Below are positions 1 through 10,269 of a stretch of DNA of 64,000 bases, in pieces. The notes under the pieces are model-generated. The model made no database searches. It saw only the letters and a list, made by a program, of their open reading frames with translations, and was not told the origin of the DNA. The stretch is taken from contig JAXIVH010000005.1 of the NCBI GenBank assembly GCA_036785325.1, forward strand, positions 17,002,910-17,066,909. Reading direction: 5' to 3'. The stretch comes from Urophycis tenuis (taxonomy: Eukaryota > Chordata > Actinopteri > Gadiformes > Phycidae). The translations under genes and the position numbers were made by a program. The first letter of the stretch is position 1; every line of letters begins with the position of its first letter.

Positions 1-490
1 GAAGACCACGACTTTGCGTCTTTTCATGAAATGTACATTGTTGACAGGTACTGTGTATGTCTAGTGTGTATACAAAAAAAAAAAAGGCCCAGGCTCTCTC
101 TTTGTTTTTCTCTCTGTGCATGTAGTTTGTGTTTGTGTGAGCATAACAGGATGATTGCTTATTTAATGAATGAACAGAACATCATCTGACACCAATGGCT
201 CAATCCATCTGTGTTGATAGAAGAATGAACCGTCCAATACCTCAATTATGGTCTTAAAACTGTGGCACGACATATCTCTATATGTCTGGTGTGACAGATT
301 CAATACAAAACTAATTCATTCCAAATTGATGTTAAAGCGTGCTCAGTGTCAAAAAACACGCCAAACACTTCCTTGTGTAATTTGTGTATTTTGCATCGTC
401 GATTGCAGGAAAACGAGGTTAGGTCGTGTTTGAAACAGACTCATAACCCAGTGATTGGACTGTCACAAGCCATCAAAACATGTCAGGTTA
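1..490. other. Unique sequence, nothing recognised
   Basis: Mixed-composition sequence with a short A-run near 70 and a CT-rich patch near 95-115. Short open frames exist but show no recognisable domain, plausible splice context or codon bias. I see no repeat family here. Confidence 0.4.
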
Positions 491-494
491 AGCC

Positions 495-690
495 GAGATG
501 TGGAAGGTGCAGCTGGTGGGCAAAGCACTGCCGTTGTCTCTTATTGATAGCAGCCCGGAGATGTTCTCCATTGATCAGAAAGGCTTCAGCAAGGCACTGC
601 AGCTCCATCACTTATTCCCTCAGAACAGAGCGCTTTTCTCATCACGCCATCGTCTTCTTACTTCACCGCCTCAACTCAGCTACATGCACA
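495..690. other. Complex-sequence block, possible conserved non-coding element
   Basis: A stretch of high-complexity sequence with balanced base composition. It has an open frame from ATG 498 running into the downstream CA microsatellite. The frame starts MWKVQLVGKALPL and looks superficially coding, but no family is recognised and the frame is extended by CACACA translating as Thr-His. A conserved element or chance open frame is more likely than an exon. Comparison with another fish would decide. Confidence 0.25.
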
Positions 691-747
691 AGCAGCCGAT
701 CACACACACGCAGAGGCACATCTTCATGCACACACATGGAACAAATG

Positions 748-748
<1 letters not shown>

Positions 749-787
<39 letters not shown>
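749..787. repeat. (CA)n microsatellite
   Basis: About 19.5 uninterrupted CA dinucleotides, flanked by a looser ACACA-rich lead-in from about 700. It is a typical vertebrate dinucleotide array and lengthens spurious open frames in this area. Confidence 0.97.
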
Positions 788-789
<2 letters not shown>

Positions 790-1043
790 CTCCCTTATTT
801 CCCTGTCAGAGCCCACATTGGTTGGTTGGAGCTAAAGGAGGTAATACTGGAGGTGCTTGAGCATAGCTTGATAGTTTGTGTGCCCTACAGGGACGGCCTC
901 ACTAGATATGGATGGGAGCCGTCTGGGAGCCTAATGCTAACGCTTCAATCCCAGCCGCTGCGGCAACTTATTGGCAAACACATTACTTTAAATTTCTTTT
1001 TCTCAATCAATTCACTGGAAGGCTAAAAACCAATCTGGGCCGT

Positions 1044-1076
1044 GGCAGCGGCGGCGGTGGTGGCGGTGGCTTCGCT
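1044..1076. repeat. GGC/GGT trinucleotide-rich patch
   Basis: Short imperfect (GGC/GGT)n run, about ten triplets, in a locally GC-rich segment. The poly-Gly or poly-Pro it would encode is not supported by any surrounding gene structure. Confidence 0.8.
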
Positions 1077-1199
1077 AGCGGAGTGATGAGTCGTGGTGGA
1101 TGAGGATATCCACGTCGTCGAGACCTCCTCGCGAACCACAGGCAGATGGAGGGTAGGATGGAGTGGGGTGGGGGGCAGAGATGCTGGAGAGAGGAATGA

Positions 1200-2430
1200 T
1201 GCTCAGAGTAGAGGAAGCCTCGCACAAAAATACATCTAAAAATATCTAAAAATTATATATATATGACTTTATTTTATTATATGCTGGTAATATCTGTTAT
1301 GCCATCGTGGACATAGTAATCCAATGTGTTTTGATGGTACGGTGAGCCGTGACACAGCACTCTGTTACCAATACAACATGGTTACTTTTGATTCATTATG
1401 TGCATATATCCTGATGCTTGTATTCACAACTTAATAATTAATTTCACAATGTGCACACCAGAGTGTGTCATTTATGTCTCTTTATTGGTTTGTTGGGGTG
1501 TGTGTCTTATAGAGTCCGCACTCCCGATAAGAGAAAGGTGATATCAATTGGTGATATAAGTGATGTTGTGATGGTGTGATAAGTAGTGATATAACGTAGA
1601 ATATATAGTGACATATATTGTTTAGGCAATGTTTATCAATTGTATTTTTACCATGGTCTCCAAGTCCCAAGGTGTTCGGGCGAAGGATTCGTTCCGGCAG
1701 GGAAATATAGGAAGTGACAGATGTGGTCCATGGAAATGAAAGGGTTGATAATATTATATTCTGTATGGTGTATTCATTTTCTTTTTGCAAAGGGAATAAT
1801 TCAGTTTGTTTATATCATTTGTTTGTTAATTTATACGATAGCAAATATAAGTCTAAAAATGCAAGTGTAGTTGTTTAGTTGACCTGTATAGGCCTAATGG
1901 TTGAGTCCAGGTAATTTCTGCTGTCTACCTACCTGAGACAGATTCTACCATTTTGAAAATAAGCATGGCTAACATGCCATGGTTTGATGGATAGATTCAT
2001 GGCTTGATTGATTGACCTAGTTGATGTTTGATTAATATATCATATGGAAAAAAAATCTACCCTATGCCTCTTCCACATTAAATTATCTAATGCATTATTC
2101 AACCAACTTACAGTTGCACAAATTACATGACCAAAATGCTTAGGAAATTTGCCAAAACAATTGAAAAACAACAACATAACAGTCAATGGTGGTTTCATTG
2201 ACAACAATGAAACTATTATTATACCTAACTACTATCACAGTATTGAATGTTGATGCCAATGTAGGAGTAACAATAGTTTGCCAGCTAAAATAATCTATTT
2301 GTGTCAGTATCAACATCCGTTGATGCTAACTTCAAATTTGATGCATTTGTGTTGTTGCATTTGCAGTTTGTGGCTTATACGTTTGTTTGGTGGCTTTTAC
2401 ATTTGTGTCAGGTCATGGAATCCAAGGACA
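1200..2430. other. AT-rich unique sequence, no feature seen
   Basis: AT-rich sequence with many in-frame stops on both strands. Around 1540-1620 there is a loose repetition of gtgatat words (ggtgatataagtgat and relatives), too degenerate to define a unit. No gene, SINE or TIR element is recognised. Confidence 0.4.
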
Positions 2431-2439
2431 CAAGCCGCC

Positions 2440-2800
2440 AAAACAACATTTGCGCAAATTAACAAAGAAGTGATTTTTTTCAAAATGAGTGATTTTCAGG
2501 GTTTTTTTTGCAAAATCTGTTAGTTGAGATCACAGAGAAGCCTCTCCACGTGTCAGATAACAGTATTGGTTTCTTTAAAAGTATACATTTTGTGTTTGAA
2601 ATCGGGTGTGCTGATAGAGAGAGGTGACAACTGCAAATCTTTAGGAGGCTTTTTCTCAGTTTTAGCTTTTGTGATGTGCCTACTTTCAAATGGCCACAAC
2701 TTCTTCAAATATTATCAGATTTCCATGTGTTACACATCATAGGAAAGCTTAAAAACGACACTTTCAGAAACCTGACAGATTTGTGTTGTGGTGTTTGTGT
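2440..2800. repeat. Possible dispersed repeat of unknown class
   Basis: The segment around 2685-2775 (core atggccacaacttcttcaaa, then a cacatcataggaaagctt block) resembles a word string I associate with a dispersed teleost repeat. I cannot place it in a named family and see no terminal repeats or duplications. A repeat-library search would settle it. It may simply be unique sequence. Confidence 0.25.
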
Positions 2801-3143
2801 TGTGTTTTTTAATTTGAAAACATTTTGGATATGCATTTTGTTCAACATACCTTGGCCACCATATTTCAGTATACTCTTGGACGGCACGACAAGGGGACAC
2901 TGGTGGTGAGGTGTGTGTAGGTGTGTAAAGCGCTGTCTGGGCAGCAGTTGATTCTGATGGCAGCACATAAGAAAGGGTTCGACAACACACTCATACACAA
3001 CGATAGAACTAAAAATGTATTCAAACGTTTTCTTCGTAACCATGGGGAAAACATGCCCCCTATCTCCCTACAACCCTCAACCTAAAACATATACAGTGTT
3101 TTTAGGACCCCACAAACATTGGGTCCACTTACACTTTGATAAG

Positions 3144-3310
3144 GGTGGCAGTAGCACAGTGGGTAGAGCGGGTGGACAGAGTGGGGCATCCACTAACCAT
3201 AGGGCGGTTCGATCCCCTTGATCCCCCTCCTCCACATGTCGAACCCCAGAAATGTACTGATTGTGGGTCGCTTAGGACAAAACGGTCTGCTTAATGCCCC
3301 TTTACCCTTC
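3144..3310 (+). mobile_element. tRNA-derived SINE, copy 1 of the GCAGTAG family
   Basis: A tRNA-like head with an A-box-like string (gtagcacagtgggtagagcg) is followed by a B box (ggttcgatcccc) about 45 bases downstream. The 3' part, around 3250-3295, is a diverged form of the teleost SINE/LINE tail (gtcgcttaggacaaaacggt, then ctgcttaatgcccc). The element at 8430-8600 matches along its whole length, including the unusual duplicated GATCCCC after the B box, so the two are copies of one family. No clear target-site duplication was found. It is a mobile element relic, not a tRNA gene: no cloverleaf with a CCA-proximal stem can be drawn. Confidence 0.8.
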
Positions 3311-3447
3311 AATAGGTTATAAGGTTTCGACATCAACGGAAAAACCAAGGTGGAATGAAGCAAATATGTAGTTAGTCTTTTATTATCTTAATATCTCAAT
3401 GTAATCACTATGTTGCTTAAAACCAGGACAGAACAGCCTTCAAGCAA

Positions 3448-3484
3448 CCTTACTCTGAGTGTACATAGTACACTCAGAGTAAGG
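3448..3484. repeat. Perfect 17-bp inverted repeat with 3-base loop
   Basis: The left arm 3448-3464 (ccttactctgagtgtac) is the exact reverse complement of 3468-3484, separated by ATA. Perfect arms of this length with almost no loop are unlikely by chance and would form a very stable hairpin or cruciform. It sits in otherwise unique sequence. Confidence 0.95.
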
Positions 3485-3539
3485 AGGCATAGCCCTCATA
3501 GTGGGTAGTAGGAAGAGCAATGTTGGGCACACATTAGTG

Positions 3540-3700
3540 TCACTCATGTCATTGATGTTGGAGAGAGAGAGAGATAAAAGGTATAACGACACAGAGCACA
3601 GCGGGGAACAGAGATGGAGAGAAGAGAGTGAGGAGGACGTTGGGCATCTTGAGTGCGATGAGAGCCAGAGAAGAGAATAATGAAACACAGATGAGGTATT
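3540..3700. other. GA-rich unique stretch
   Basis: Contains a short (GA)n run near 3561-3573 and purine-rich sequence to about 3680. No coding signature; many small frames only. Confidence 0.4.
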
Positions 3701-3719
3701 AATATGCCGCTGAGGTCTT

Positions 3720-4200
3720 TGTTGGAGGGTGCTTGGAAATATTTAAAAGGTTACCGTATGAATAAACATGGAGCTCAAGCCCAATGAGATCTAGAGTATT
3801 GCGAAGACAAGCAAAAAGGGCGAGAGAGACAGGGAGAGGGAGGGCCAAGTATCGTCTGTGGACGCCTAATGGAAGGTTCCCCATGAGGTTGTCTGCCCAG
3901 AGGAACCGCGGCCGACCGGAACCTAAGTGATGGTTTGAGGCTGTGCAGGGAGTCACCATGACAACCATCCACTGTTCTTCCTGGGATGTAAGATCCAGAC
4001 TGGAAGGTTTATTAAAGAGGCATTTCCATCATGGGCGGCTGACATGCCAGCCGGGAGAGGCGTCGTCTCGCACACACTGGCTGTCGTGCTCCCAAGGCCC
4101 GTGTCACAGATCTGTCATATGCCTGTATGACAGCAGTAGGGGGATCTGAAGGGATCCCGTTTGACTCTCAGAAGGAGCGTTTTCTACGTTATTCGTCAGC
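3720..4200. other. Complex-sequence block with RFX-type X-box, possible conserved element
   Basis: Balanced, complex sequence without recognisable repeats. At 3952-3965 it carries GTCACC-AT-GACAAC, which fits the palindromic X-box consensus bound by RFX factors (two half sites spaced by two bases). No adjacent promoter or first exon is apparent. Regulatory function is inference from the motif alone. Confidence 0.3.
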
Positions 4201-4317
4201 TGTACTTCAGAATTAACATTGTAGCTTGTCGACACACTGCCTTGTCCTTGTCAACTGTTCTGAATTTAGATTTAGTATAAATGGTGTTTTTTTTATTGTC
4301 TCAGGTTTTTTCGAAAT

Positions 4318-4325
4318 ATGCCATT
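4318..4325. repeat. 8-bp target-site duplication (left) of hAT element
   Basis: ATGCCATT, identical to 4967-4974. An 8-bp duplication is the diagnostic length for hAT-superfamily transposition. Confidence 0.93.
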
Positions 4326-4966
4326 TAGGGATGGGCGATATGGCGTAAAATCCATATTGCGATATACATTGCGGCCTCTTGCGATAACAATACATATCAC
4401 GATATATAAATTATAATAGAAACATTTCAGAACAAGTTACAAAGACCCTAAGGAATATAGTGATTTAGTCATATAGTAAATGGTCAGCCTTAGGAAACGC
4501 TTCATGGTGCGACTTGACCGCAGGTCTGTCGTAGTGGCAAAGTATTTCAAGTCACTCAGCTCTTTTTCAACCTTTTCGCAGAGCTCGGCATACAATTTTG
4601 GCATCTCTGTTTCTGTCAAGTATTTGTGGCTCGGCACCTCGTATCGTGGATCAATAGCTCTGATCATGGCTTTAAAGCCGCGTCTCTCTACCGTTTGAAA
4701 AGGGACCATGTCCTTACACAATTCAACAATTATGGCCCTTGTAATTTCAATCCATCGTGGGCCTATTGTAAGGAGTACCTTTTGAAAATGACTTTTGATG
4801 AAGATGACAATGATGCATTGCAGCCAGTTGCAGCTCGTGTCTGTAAATTCCGCAGGTAGATCGTGTCATCAACATGCGTTATCACGATGGAGCATAGAAT
4901 TAAAATCTCTATCGTAGGCCATTTTTTATCGTTTATATCGTATATTGTTTATATCGCACATTACTA
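4326..4966 (-). mobile_element. Internally deleted hAT DNA transposon (ZBED-like family)
   Basis: A 641-bp element with imperfect terminal inverted repeats. The left end TAGGGATGGGCGATAT matches the reverse complement of the right end (TAGTAATGTGCGATAT) at 13 of 16 positions. The ends are flanked by perfect 8-bp duplications ATGCCATT. The subterminal regions are rich in CGATAT/ATATCG words, as is common in fish hAT elements whose ends read GGGCGATATGG. Inside, on the minus strand, is a piece of transposase-like coding sequence (separate entry). The element is far too short to be autonomous, so it moved with help from a full-length relative or was deleted after insertion. Confidence 0.92.
4437..4859 (-). 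pseudogene. hAT transposase fragment (ZBED-like), truncated
   Basis: On the minus strand an open frame runs from near 4859 to a stop at 4437. It includes the string MVPFQTVERRGF, followed after about 20 residues by PKLYAELCEKVEKEL and then TTDLRSSRTMK. These match, from memory of the family, the N-terminal to middle part of hAT transposases and ZBED-type domesticated relatives (usual form KDMVPF-TVE-GF then LWSSRTM). The normal Trp before SS is Arg here. The BED zinc finger, the rest of the catalytic core and the C-terminal dimerisation region are absent. It cannot encode an active transposase. Confidence 0.85.
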
Positions 4967-4974
4967 ATGCCATT
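4967..4974. repeat. 8-bp target-site duplication (right) of hAT element
   Basis: ATGCCATT, an exact copy of 4318-4325; fixes the right boundary of the insertion at 4966. Confidence 0.93.
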
Positions 4975-5790
4975 GAGTGTTGGCACAAGAGGGTTTTTTC
5001 ATGTTTTATTGATCCACTCGTTTATTTGGCCTTCTGTCAAGATACTAGCTTTGTTCAGCATGCTGGCAATATTTGTCTTCTCCACCTGGTATATGGTCTA
5101 AAAAGTTGTGGTAATAAGAGCAGCTCACATCATCCACATCGTACATCTCTATGATTTTGTGTGAGGATTGATATGTTTAAAAAAACCTGTCCCAAAATGT
5201 CCCAACCACTTTACTACCACAGCTTCTCCTGCCCCTCCCAGTCAAATGTATTTTCTCCTCTCGTTTCTTTCCTGAAATAAGACCATTTGGTCCATCGTTT
5301 ATTTGAATCGATTTGCCCAGGCCGTTTAAGAGGATGTTGCAGTCTTCACACCTGTCCCCATTTTTCATTAGCAGAGAGAGAGGAAGTACACCTCTTCTGA
5401 AAGAACTTTTGTCAAGCTGTCACTCATCACAGCAGGAAGATCCCAACATAGAATCCACCAAACCCAGTAGTAGCGTGTGTAATTACATCTAAACATTTAA
5501 ATCAACGCCCAAGAAGCCAAAATCTATAGCAGCAAAAGTAATTCTCTAGAATCTTGAGCATGCTCTCCATGACAGAGAAATAGAACAGATGCAGAGAGCC
5601 AGACACACCATCCTCCTCATGATTGTATGTCTACATGTTGAGGACAGTGACTTGAGCTTGCTTTCCATTGTTCTGCAGGAACGGTGTGTTACTGCATAGT
5701 TGCTCATGTAGCGTTCTGCTGCGTGAGACCGGCACAGAGAAAACATCTTGGCTGAAGCTGTGCATTACATTCAGTAGCTTAGTTGGCTTG
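4975..5790. other. Unique sequence, no feature recognised
   Basis: Mixed-composition sequence with stops in all frames. No SINE boxes, terminal repeats or tandem units were seen. The frame on the minus strand near 5546-5746 has no family resemblance. Confidence 0.4.
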
Positions 5791-5792
5791 TT

Positions 5793-6135
5793 GGATGAAT
5801 GTGTGTTAGGATGGGTGGCTGGTTGGATGGCTGTGTGTGGGAATGGGTGGCTGGTTGGATGGATGTGTGTTGGGATGGGTGGCTGGTTGGATGGCTGTGT
5901 GTGGGAATGGGTGGCTGGTTGGATGGATGTGTGTTGGGATGGGTGGCTGGTTGGATGGCTGTGTTGGGATGGGTGGCTGGATGGAGTCTTGGTAGGATGG
6001 TCTATGTTGAATGGCTGGTTGGATGGGGTGTTGTTGGCTGACTGTGTGGTTGGATGTGGGGGTATGGATGGGTGGGTGGGCTGTGTGGATGGTTGAATAG
6101 AGGCGTGGTTGGATGTGTGAGTGGTTGGTTTATGT
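5793..6135. repeat. 32-bp minisatellite with alternating 64-bp higher-order unit
   Basis: Units of 32 bp start at 5793, 5825, 5857, 5889 and 5921; a sixth (5953-5980) has a 4-base deletion. All share gggtggctggtt. Two variants alternate strictly: one with gatgtgtgttgggat and one with gctgtgtgtgggaat. The true period is therefore 64 bp. Beyond 5980 the array decays into irregular GGATGG/GGTTGG words to about 6135. Frames read through it only because the unit lacks stops on this strand. Confidence 0.93.
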
Positions 6136-6139
6136 CATT

Positions 6140-7200
6140 GGATGAGTGTTTCTGGTCGAGTAGCCTTTAGCTTCTGGCAAAACCTAGCTCTTTATGATGT
6201 CTCAAAGTGCCGCAAATTGAATCCCCTGTTCTATATCTAATTTTGGAAAGCGTTGCACACAATGTCAACTCGTCCTAGCACCGTCGCCTCCATTAAGTAC
6301 TTACATAGAAGAGGACAGGGAGAGCATTGATGTTAACAGTCTCTTAGAAGCCTGGAACAGGCTTCACCTTTATTACTCCTGGAACCCTCTCTTTTCTCTT
6401 TAGTGTGAGTATTGATCCTAGCAGTAAAAAGCTTTTAAACGTACAGCATATATAATACATGTTATATTCCTAACTAACACATTCATATTATCTGTTTAAT
6501 TATTTGAAAAGAACAACATTTTTCTAAATTGTGATTCTGTGTGATGCAATATCTAAGCAGCATTGGTGCTAGTCAGCATCACATGAAGACCTGTCCATGA
6601 ACTACTTCAATGTCTTCACATTTTCATCAGCCACTTTATAGTTTATTTTATGTGTATGCTTACCATATATACATTTTCCTGTGCACATTGAATTTACTTA
6701 CCTGCACTCTTTTTCTCTATTCTTATTCCCTTACTAGACTTTATGTGTTTTCTATGTTTTACTTAAATGTTTTCTATTTTCTATTATCTTGAGCTGAGCA
6801 ATTCTAACAGAAACAATTTCCAGAGGGAACAATAAACTCATCTGAATCGGATGCTGCTCAGTGCCTTCACATCTTTCTTGTGCGCACATGGGAGGGTACC
6901 GATTCTATCTGAGATCATATGATTGTATCTATATCCTCCCCAGCAACCACCAGAGAATATAGAGATAATAACAATATAAATATGGATAGGGGGACCATAA
7001 GGAATCGAGATGTATAAACACTGATCACTTCAAACCACACACATTGGTGCTGTGATCACCTGCTGCTGTGTGGCTGCAGTTTGAGACAATGGTTACAGTA
7101 ACGGCTTGCCAAGAGAGGGCGCTGTTTCTGTGTGTAGACACTGTGGTGGCGTTGTGCTTTAACGACGGTGCTGTCTGAAGCAGAGGGTTACATGCTGGTT
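6140..7200. other. Unique, AT-rich sequence, nothing recognised
   Basis: AT-rich between 6410 and 6800 and more balanced after that. There is no coding signature beyond short frames and no identifiable mobile element. The segment 7080-7150 is relatively CG-containing (gggcgctg, tggcgttg, aacgacgg), but no function can be assigned. Confidence 0.4.
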
Positions 7201-7534
7201 ACATGCTGTCTCACCACAACAGCATGGACCCCCAGCAAGACGGCTGTGCTGCTGTGGCCACAACCCTGCATCACTGTCTGGAGGGATGGAGAGCGACACA
7301 GATATATACATGGGAAGGAAGAGAGAGAGAGAGAGGTAGATGCATAGAATTAAAAAGAGTGGGGAAAATGGAGCGATTCAAGAGGAGGGAGAGAAAAATA
7401 TATATAGGAGGATGATGAGCAGGAGAAAGAGAATGAGAGATCAAGGCAGAAAGAGAGAGAAACAGAGTGATCAAACAACGTCATGTGTCATCAACAACCT
7501 GTGGTGTGTTTGGTCACCACCATATGGTCTTTCT

Positions 7535-7790
7535 GGCCACAGTCTGTCCGTCTGTGTACCTGTGTGTCTGTCTGTCTGTCTGTGACTGCTTGTGTGGTTG
7601 TCAGCCTGGTACACAGGTACACAGACAGACAGGTACACTGACTGTCTGATTTTCAATCGGAGCATGTATTTTTAAGTACCTCTCTGCTTGTGTTTTTGTC
7701 TGTCTGTCTGTCTTTGTGCCTGTATGTCTGTGTACCTGTCTGTATGTGTACCTGTGTATCTGTGTACCTGTCTATCTGGATTTCTCTTTG
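7535..7790. repeat. (TGTC)n-like and TGTACCTG degenerate repeats
   Basis: Two patches of TGTC tetranucleotides (around 7566-7582 and 7697-7713) lie among repeated TGTGTACCTG and inverted ACAGACAGGTACAC words. The mix of TGTC on one side and GACA at 7620-7636 makes a weak inverted arrangement. It is simple-sequence DNA. Confidence 0.75.
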
Positions 7791-8220
7791 ATCAGAATGG
7801 GGTCAACAGGCTTGAAGAGGAACACGTTCTCTTTTAACCTCTGCCTCTTGCTCACAAGAAACTCCATCAGTTAGACAAAGATCAAGTTCACGAAAAGCTT
7901 TCAGAATGTGTTTTCTGTTCATGCTCATTATTTTGACTCATCATATTGAGAGGTAGGAAATGTGTGTGGTGAAGATTGAAAGACGAGAGATAAAAGGTTA
8001 TAAAATATGTTATGAGGTCATCTATCTAACTGCAGTGACCAAGACACTGGTCGCTCTAGTCATGCCTTCTAGTCAGACCACCTATCAAATTAGTTCCCAG
8101 CAAGGTTATAAAGTGCCCTATGTAAGCAGTAGCTATCTTGCTAGTGTGTACAGTCAATATGTAGCCTTGCTAATAGTCAGAAAGTAACTTTTTTTGGTTG
8201 AAGCTTTGCTTTTTCATTTC
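7790..8220. other. Unique sequence before SINE pair
   Basis: No recognised feature. Short frames lack support, and the sequence is AT-leaning without tandem structure. Confidence 0.35.
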
Positions 8221-8230
8221 TAACAGACAA

Positions 8231-8397
8231 AGGCCTCGTGGTTAGGGTGTTTGACTCCTACGCAAAAGGTTCTGAGTTCAAATAGAACACTTGTAGGAAT
8301 CCTTGAGCAAGCCCTATATCTGCTTCATAAGGATGTCTATCAAAACAAAACAAAAATCACTAAGCCGCTTTGGATAGAGGCATCAGAAAAATCACCA
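8231..8397 (+). mobile_element. tRNA-derived SINE, TGGTTAGGGTGTTTGACTCC type
   Basis: The head has an A-box-like string (cgtggttagggtgtttgact) and a B-box-like string (ggttctgagttcaaat). A connecting segment with the fish-SINE phrase ccttgagcaagccc follows. The 3' tail, taagccgctttggatagagg then catcag, is a diverged form of the teleost SINE/LINE tail. It lies directly upstream of a second SINE of a different family in the same orientation. The copy is old and no intact target duplication is seen. Confidence 0.82.
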
Positions 8398-8429
8398 AAG
8401 TGTTTGCACAGAGATGCAAGTCATAGCCA

Positions 8430-8600
8430 GGCGGCAGTAGCTCAGTGGGTGGACAGAGCGGGTCGTCCACTAACCATAGGGTCGGCGGTTTGATCCCCTT
8501 GATCCCCCTCCTCCTCCAACTGTCCACATGTCGAACCCCACAAATGTACTGACTGTAAGGTGCTTTGGACAAAAGTGTCTGCTAAAATGCCCCGTTACCT
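8430..8600 (+). mobile_element. tRNA-derived SINE, copy 2 of the GCAGTAG family
   Basis: A-box string gtagctcagtgggtggacag, B box ggtttgatcccc, repeated gatccccct, the motif ccacatgtcgaacccc, and the 3' tail ggtgctttggacaaaagtgt followed by ctgctaaaatgcccc. It matches the SINE at 3144-3310 across its length, with the same orientation, and is the better preserved of the two. Confidence 0.87.
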
Positions 8601-9097
8601 TAGACACACAGTACTACATCTCATGAACCCTAGTGCCACAACATACTTGGCCAGCAGTAATAATCTATAAAAATAGTTTGTTTGTTGTGGTTTCAACTCA
8701 ACATTGCAAATTTGTGTCACTACAGAAAGACACTTATTATTATCCCTTCTGAAAGCATCATCCACGCTTCATCATTTATATTCCATAGATTATATCTGTA
8801 AGGAAAGAGGATGGGTCCCAGCCCACGCCCTGTGCTGGTGTCAGCGTCGAAGCTCTGCTATAACATAGTAGGACTTCTGGATCCAAGATGACCTGAACCC
8901 AAACTCCACAACACCAGTGGAGCAGTCAGTCTGTTGGCTAGTTTTAAATCAAGCCTATTGTGCTGTCCCTCTATATTTCACACTTGTTCCTTTTATTCCA
9001 CTCAGTTATTACTTATTAGTTCTTCTGACGGGGTATTAACTGTATCCTCGATTTAAGTTGCCTCTGTTGTTCATATAGTTAACACAAGCCTTATTGC

Positions 9098-9165
9098 TAG
9101 AATGATCTATAGACACTGTATGTCTAGAATGACCTGTAGACACTTAGAATGACCTGTAGACACTT
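9098..9165. repeat. Short tandem repeat of about 20 bp, 3 copies
   Basis: tagaatgacctgtagacact occurs twice in tandem, preceded by a diverged copy (tagaatgatctatagacact) with a 7-base spacer. A minor minisatellite. Confidence 0.85.
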
Positions 9166-9494
9166 ACCCTACAGCCATAGTTCTCTATCTATAGTATATC
9201 TATAGTTGCTCTGTGAGACTTCAATTTGAGTGAAGTTTCAGAGAAGGGTGTCAGAGTCATTGAAATTAAATAAAGAAGTTGAATGGCAGCCAAGTGCTTT
9301 ATCCTGCCCTCTGGCTAATGGTTTCTGTCTGTTTAATAGAAAATGGTTGTCGTGCATCAGGAATTCCAGACCCACCCATGTATGTATCAGAGTACCACTA
9401 GGAGCAGATTAGCATACATGGATGTTAAATAGCAGCACAGTTCCTCACCAATTATGAGATCATCTCTAGATAACTGTCAGACCACAAACAAACA

Positions 9495-9680
9495 GAACAA
9501 GCTGATACTGAAGAGGGAGGGAAGAAGACAGGAGCAGGGGAGGAGCAAAGAGGGGTAGGGAGAGAGAGAGAGAATGGAAAGCAGATTTGGTACAGGAGAG
9601 GAAGACAGGGAGACAGAGAAAAGAGGAGAGTATATGATATGGAACAGGAGGAGACGAGTAGAGAGCTTGGCAAGGAATTA
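9495..9680. repeat. Purine-rich (GA/GGA) tract
   Basis: Nearly continuous A/G on the plus strand (gggaagaagacaggagcagg and similar) with a short (GA)n core. Frames on the minus strand in this region are Ser/Leu/Pro-rich and come from the low complexity. Confidence 0.8.
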
Positions 9681-9783
9681 GCAGATAAAAATAAGTATTT
9701 AGCGGAACAGAAACAGCTATTTTCACACAAGATGCGATAGACAGCGGCACTTAGAGTTCATGGTGTCTTTGAGATTGGCTCCA

Positions 9784-9809
9784 AAGTTTCAAAGACTTCT
9801 TTGAAACTT
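9784..9809. repeat. Perfect 12-bp inverted repeat, 2-base loop
   Basis: aagtttcaaaga (9784-9795) is the exact reverse complement of 9798-9809, with CT between. A stable small hairpin of unknown role. Confidence 0.9.
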
Positions 9810-9829
9810 GCCGTACAGTACGGGCCTGT

Positions 9830-10265
9830 TCTATACATGCTATGAAGAACACGCTTACTCTATTGTCAAGTATTATATACAGTGTTTTACTCCATTTTTG
9901 TTATTGTACTGGATCTGCCATATTCTTAAAGCTTCCTGGTATATTGTCATCACACTTGTAATATTATTTCCTACAATGATATAATAGTTTAGTACATATT
10001 GCAGTGTCCTTCAGAACAAATAGAGTCCCTCCATTATATACTGTATACAAGATAAACACTTTTCATTGTGTGACAAACCAAAAGGAAACGGTTAATATCT
10101 GATATATTACAATTATTTATCTTTATGAGAAAAATATTTTTTCATACTTTAGCATTTGGGTGTGTAATGACACACCATTCTTGTCAACTAGTGTCAGTCA
10201 ACTATTTCCAGCTTTATATGTATAGATTCTTATTAAATTTCCATCATCCATAACAGCAGGACACA
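9830..10265. other. AT-rich unique sequence
   Basis: AT-rich, with stops in every frame; no repeat family, TIR or SINE box seen. Confidence 0.35.
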
Positions 10266-10269
10266 GCAA

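Noticed and set aside
498..860. A coding exon starting MWKVQLVGKALPL
   Set aside because: No splice signals or known family, and the second half is CA-microsatellite translation. Left as a possible conserved block.
4437..4721. A ZBED-like gene on the minus strand
   Set aside because: It lies between the terminal repeats and duplications of a hAT insertion and is cut short, so it is transposon remnant, not a host gene.
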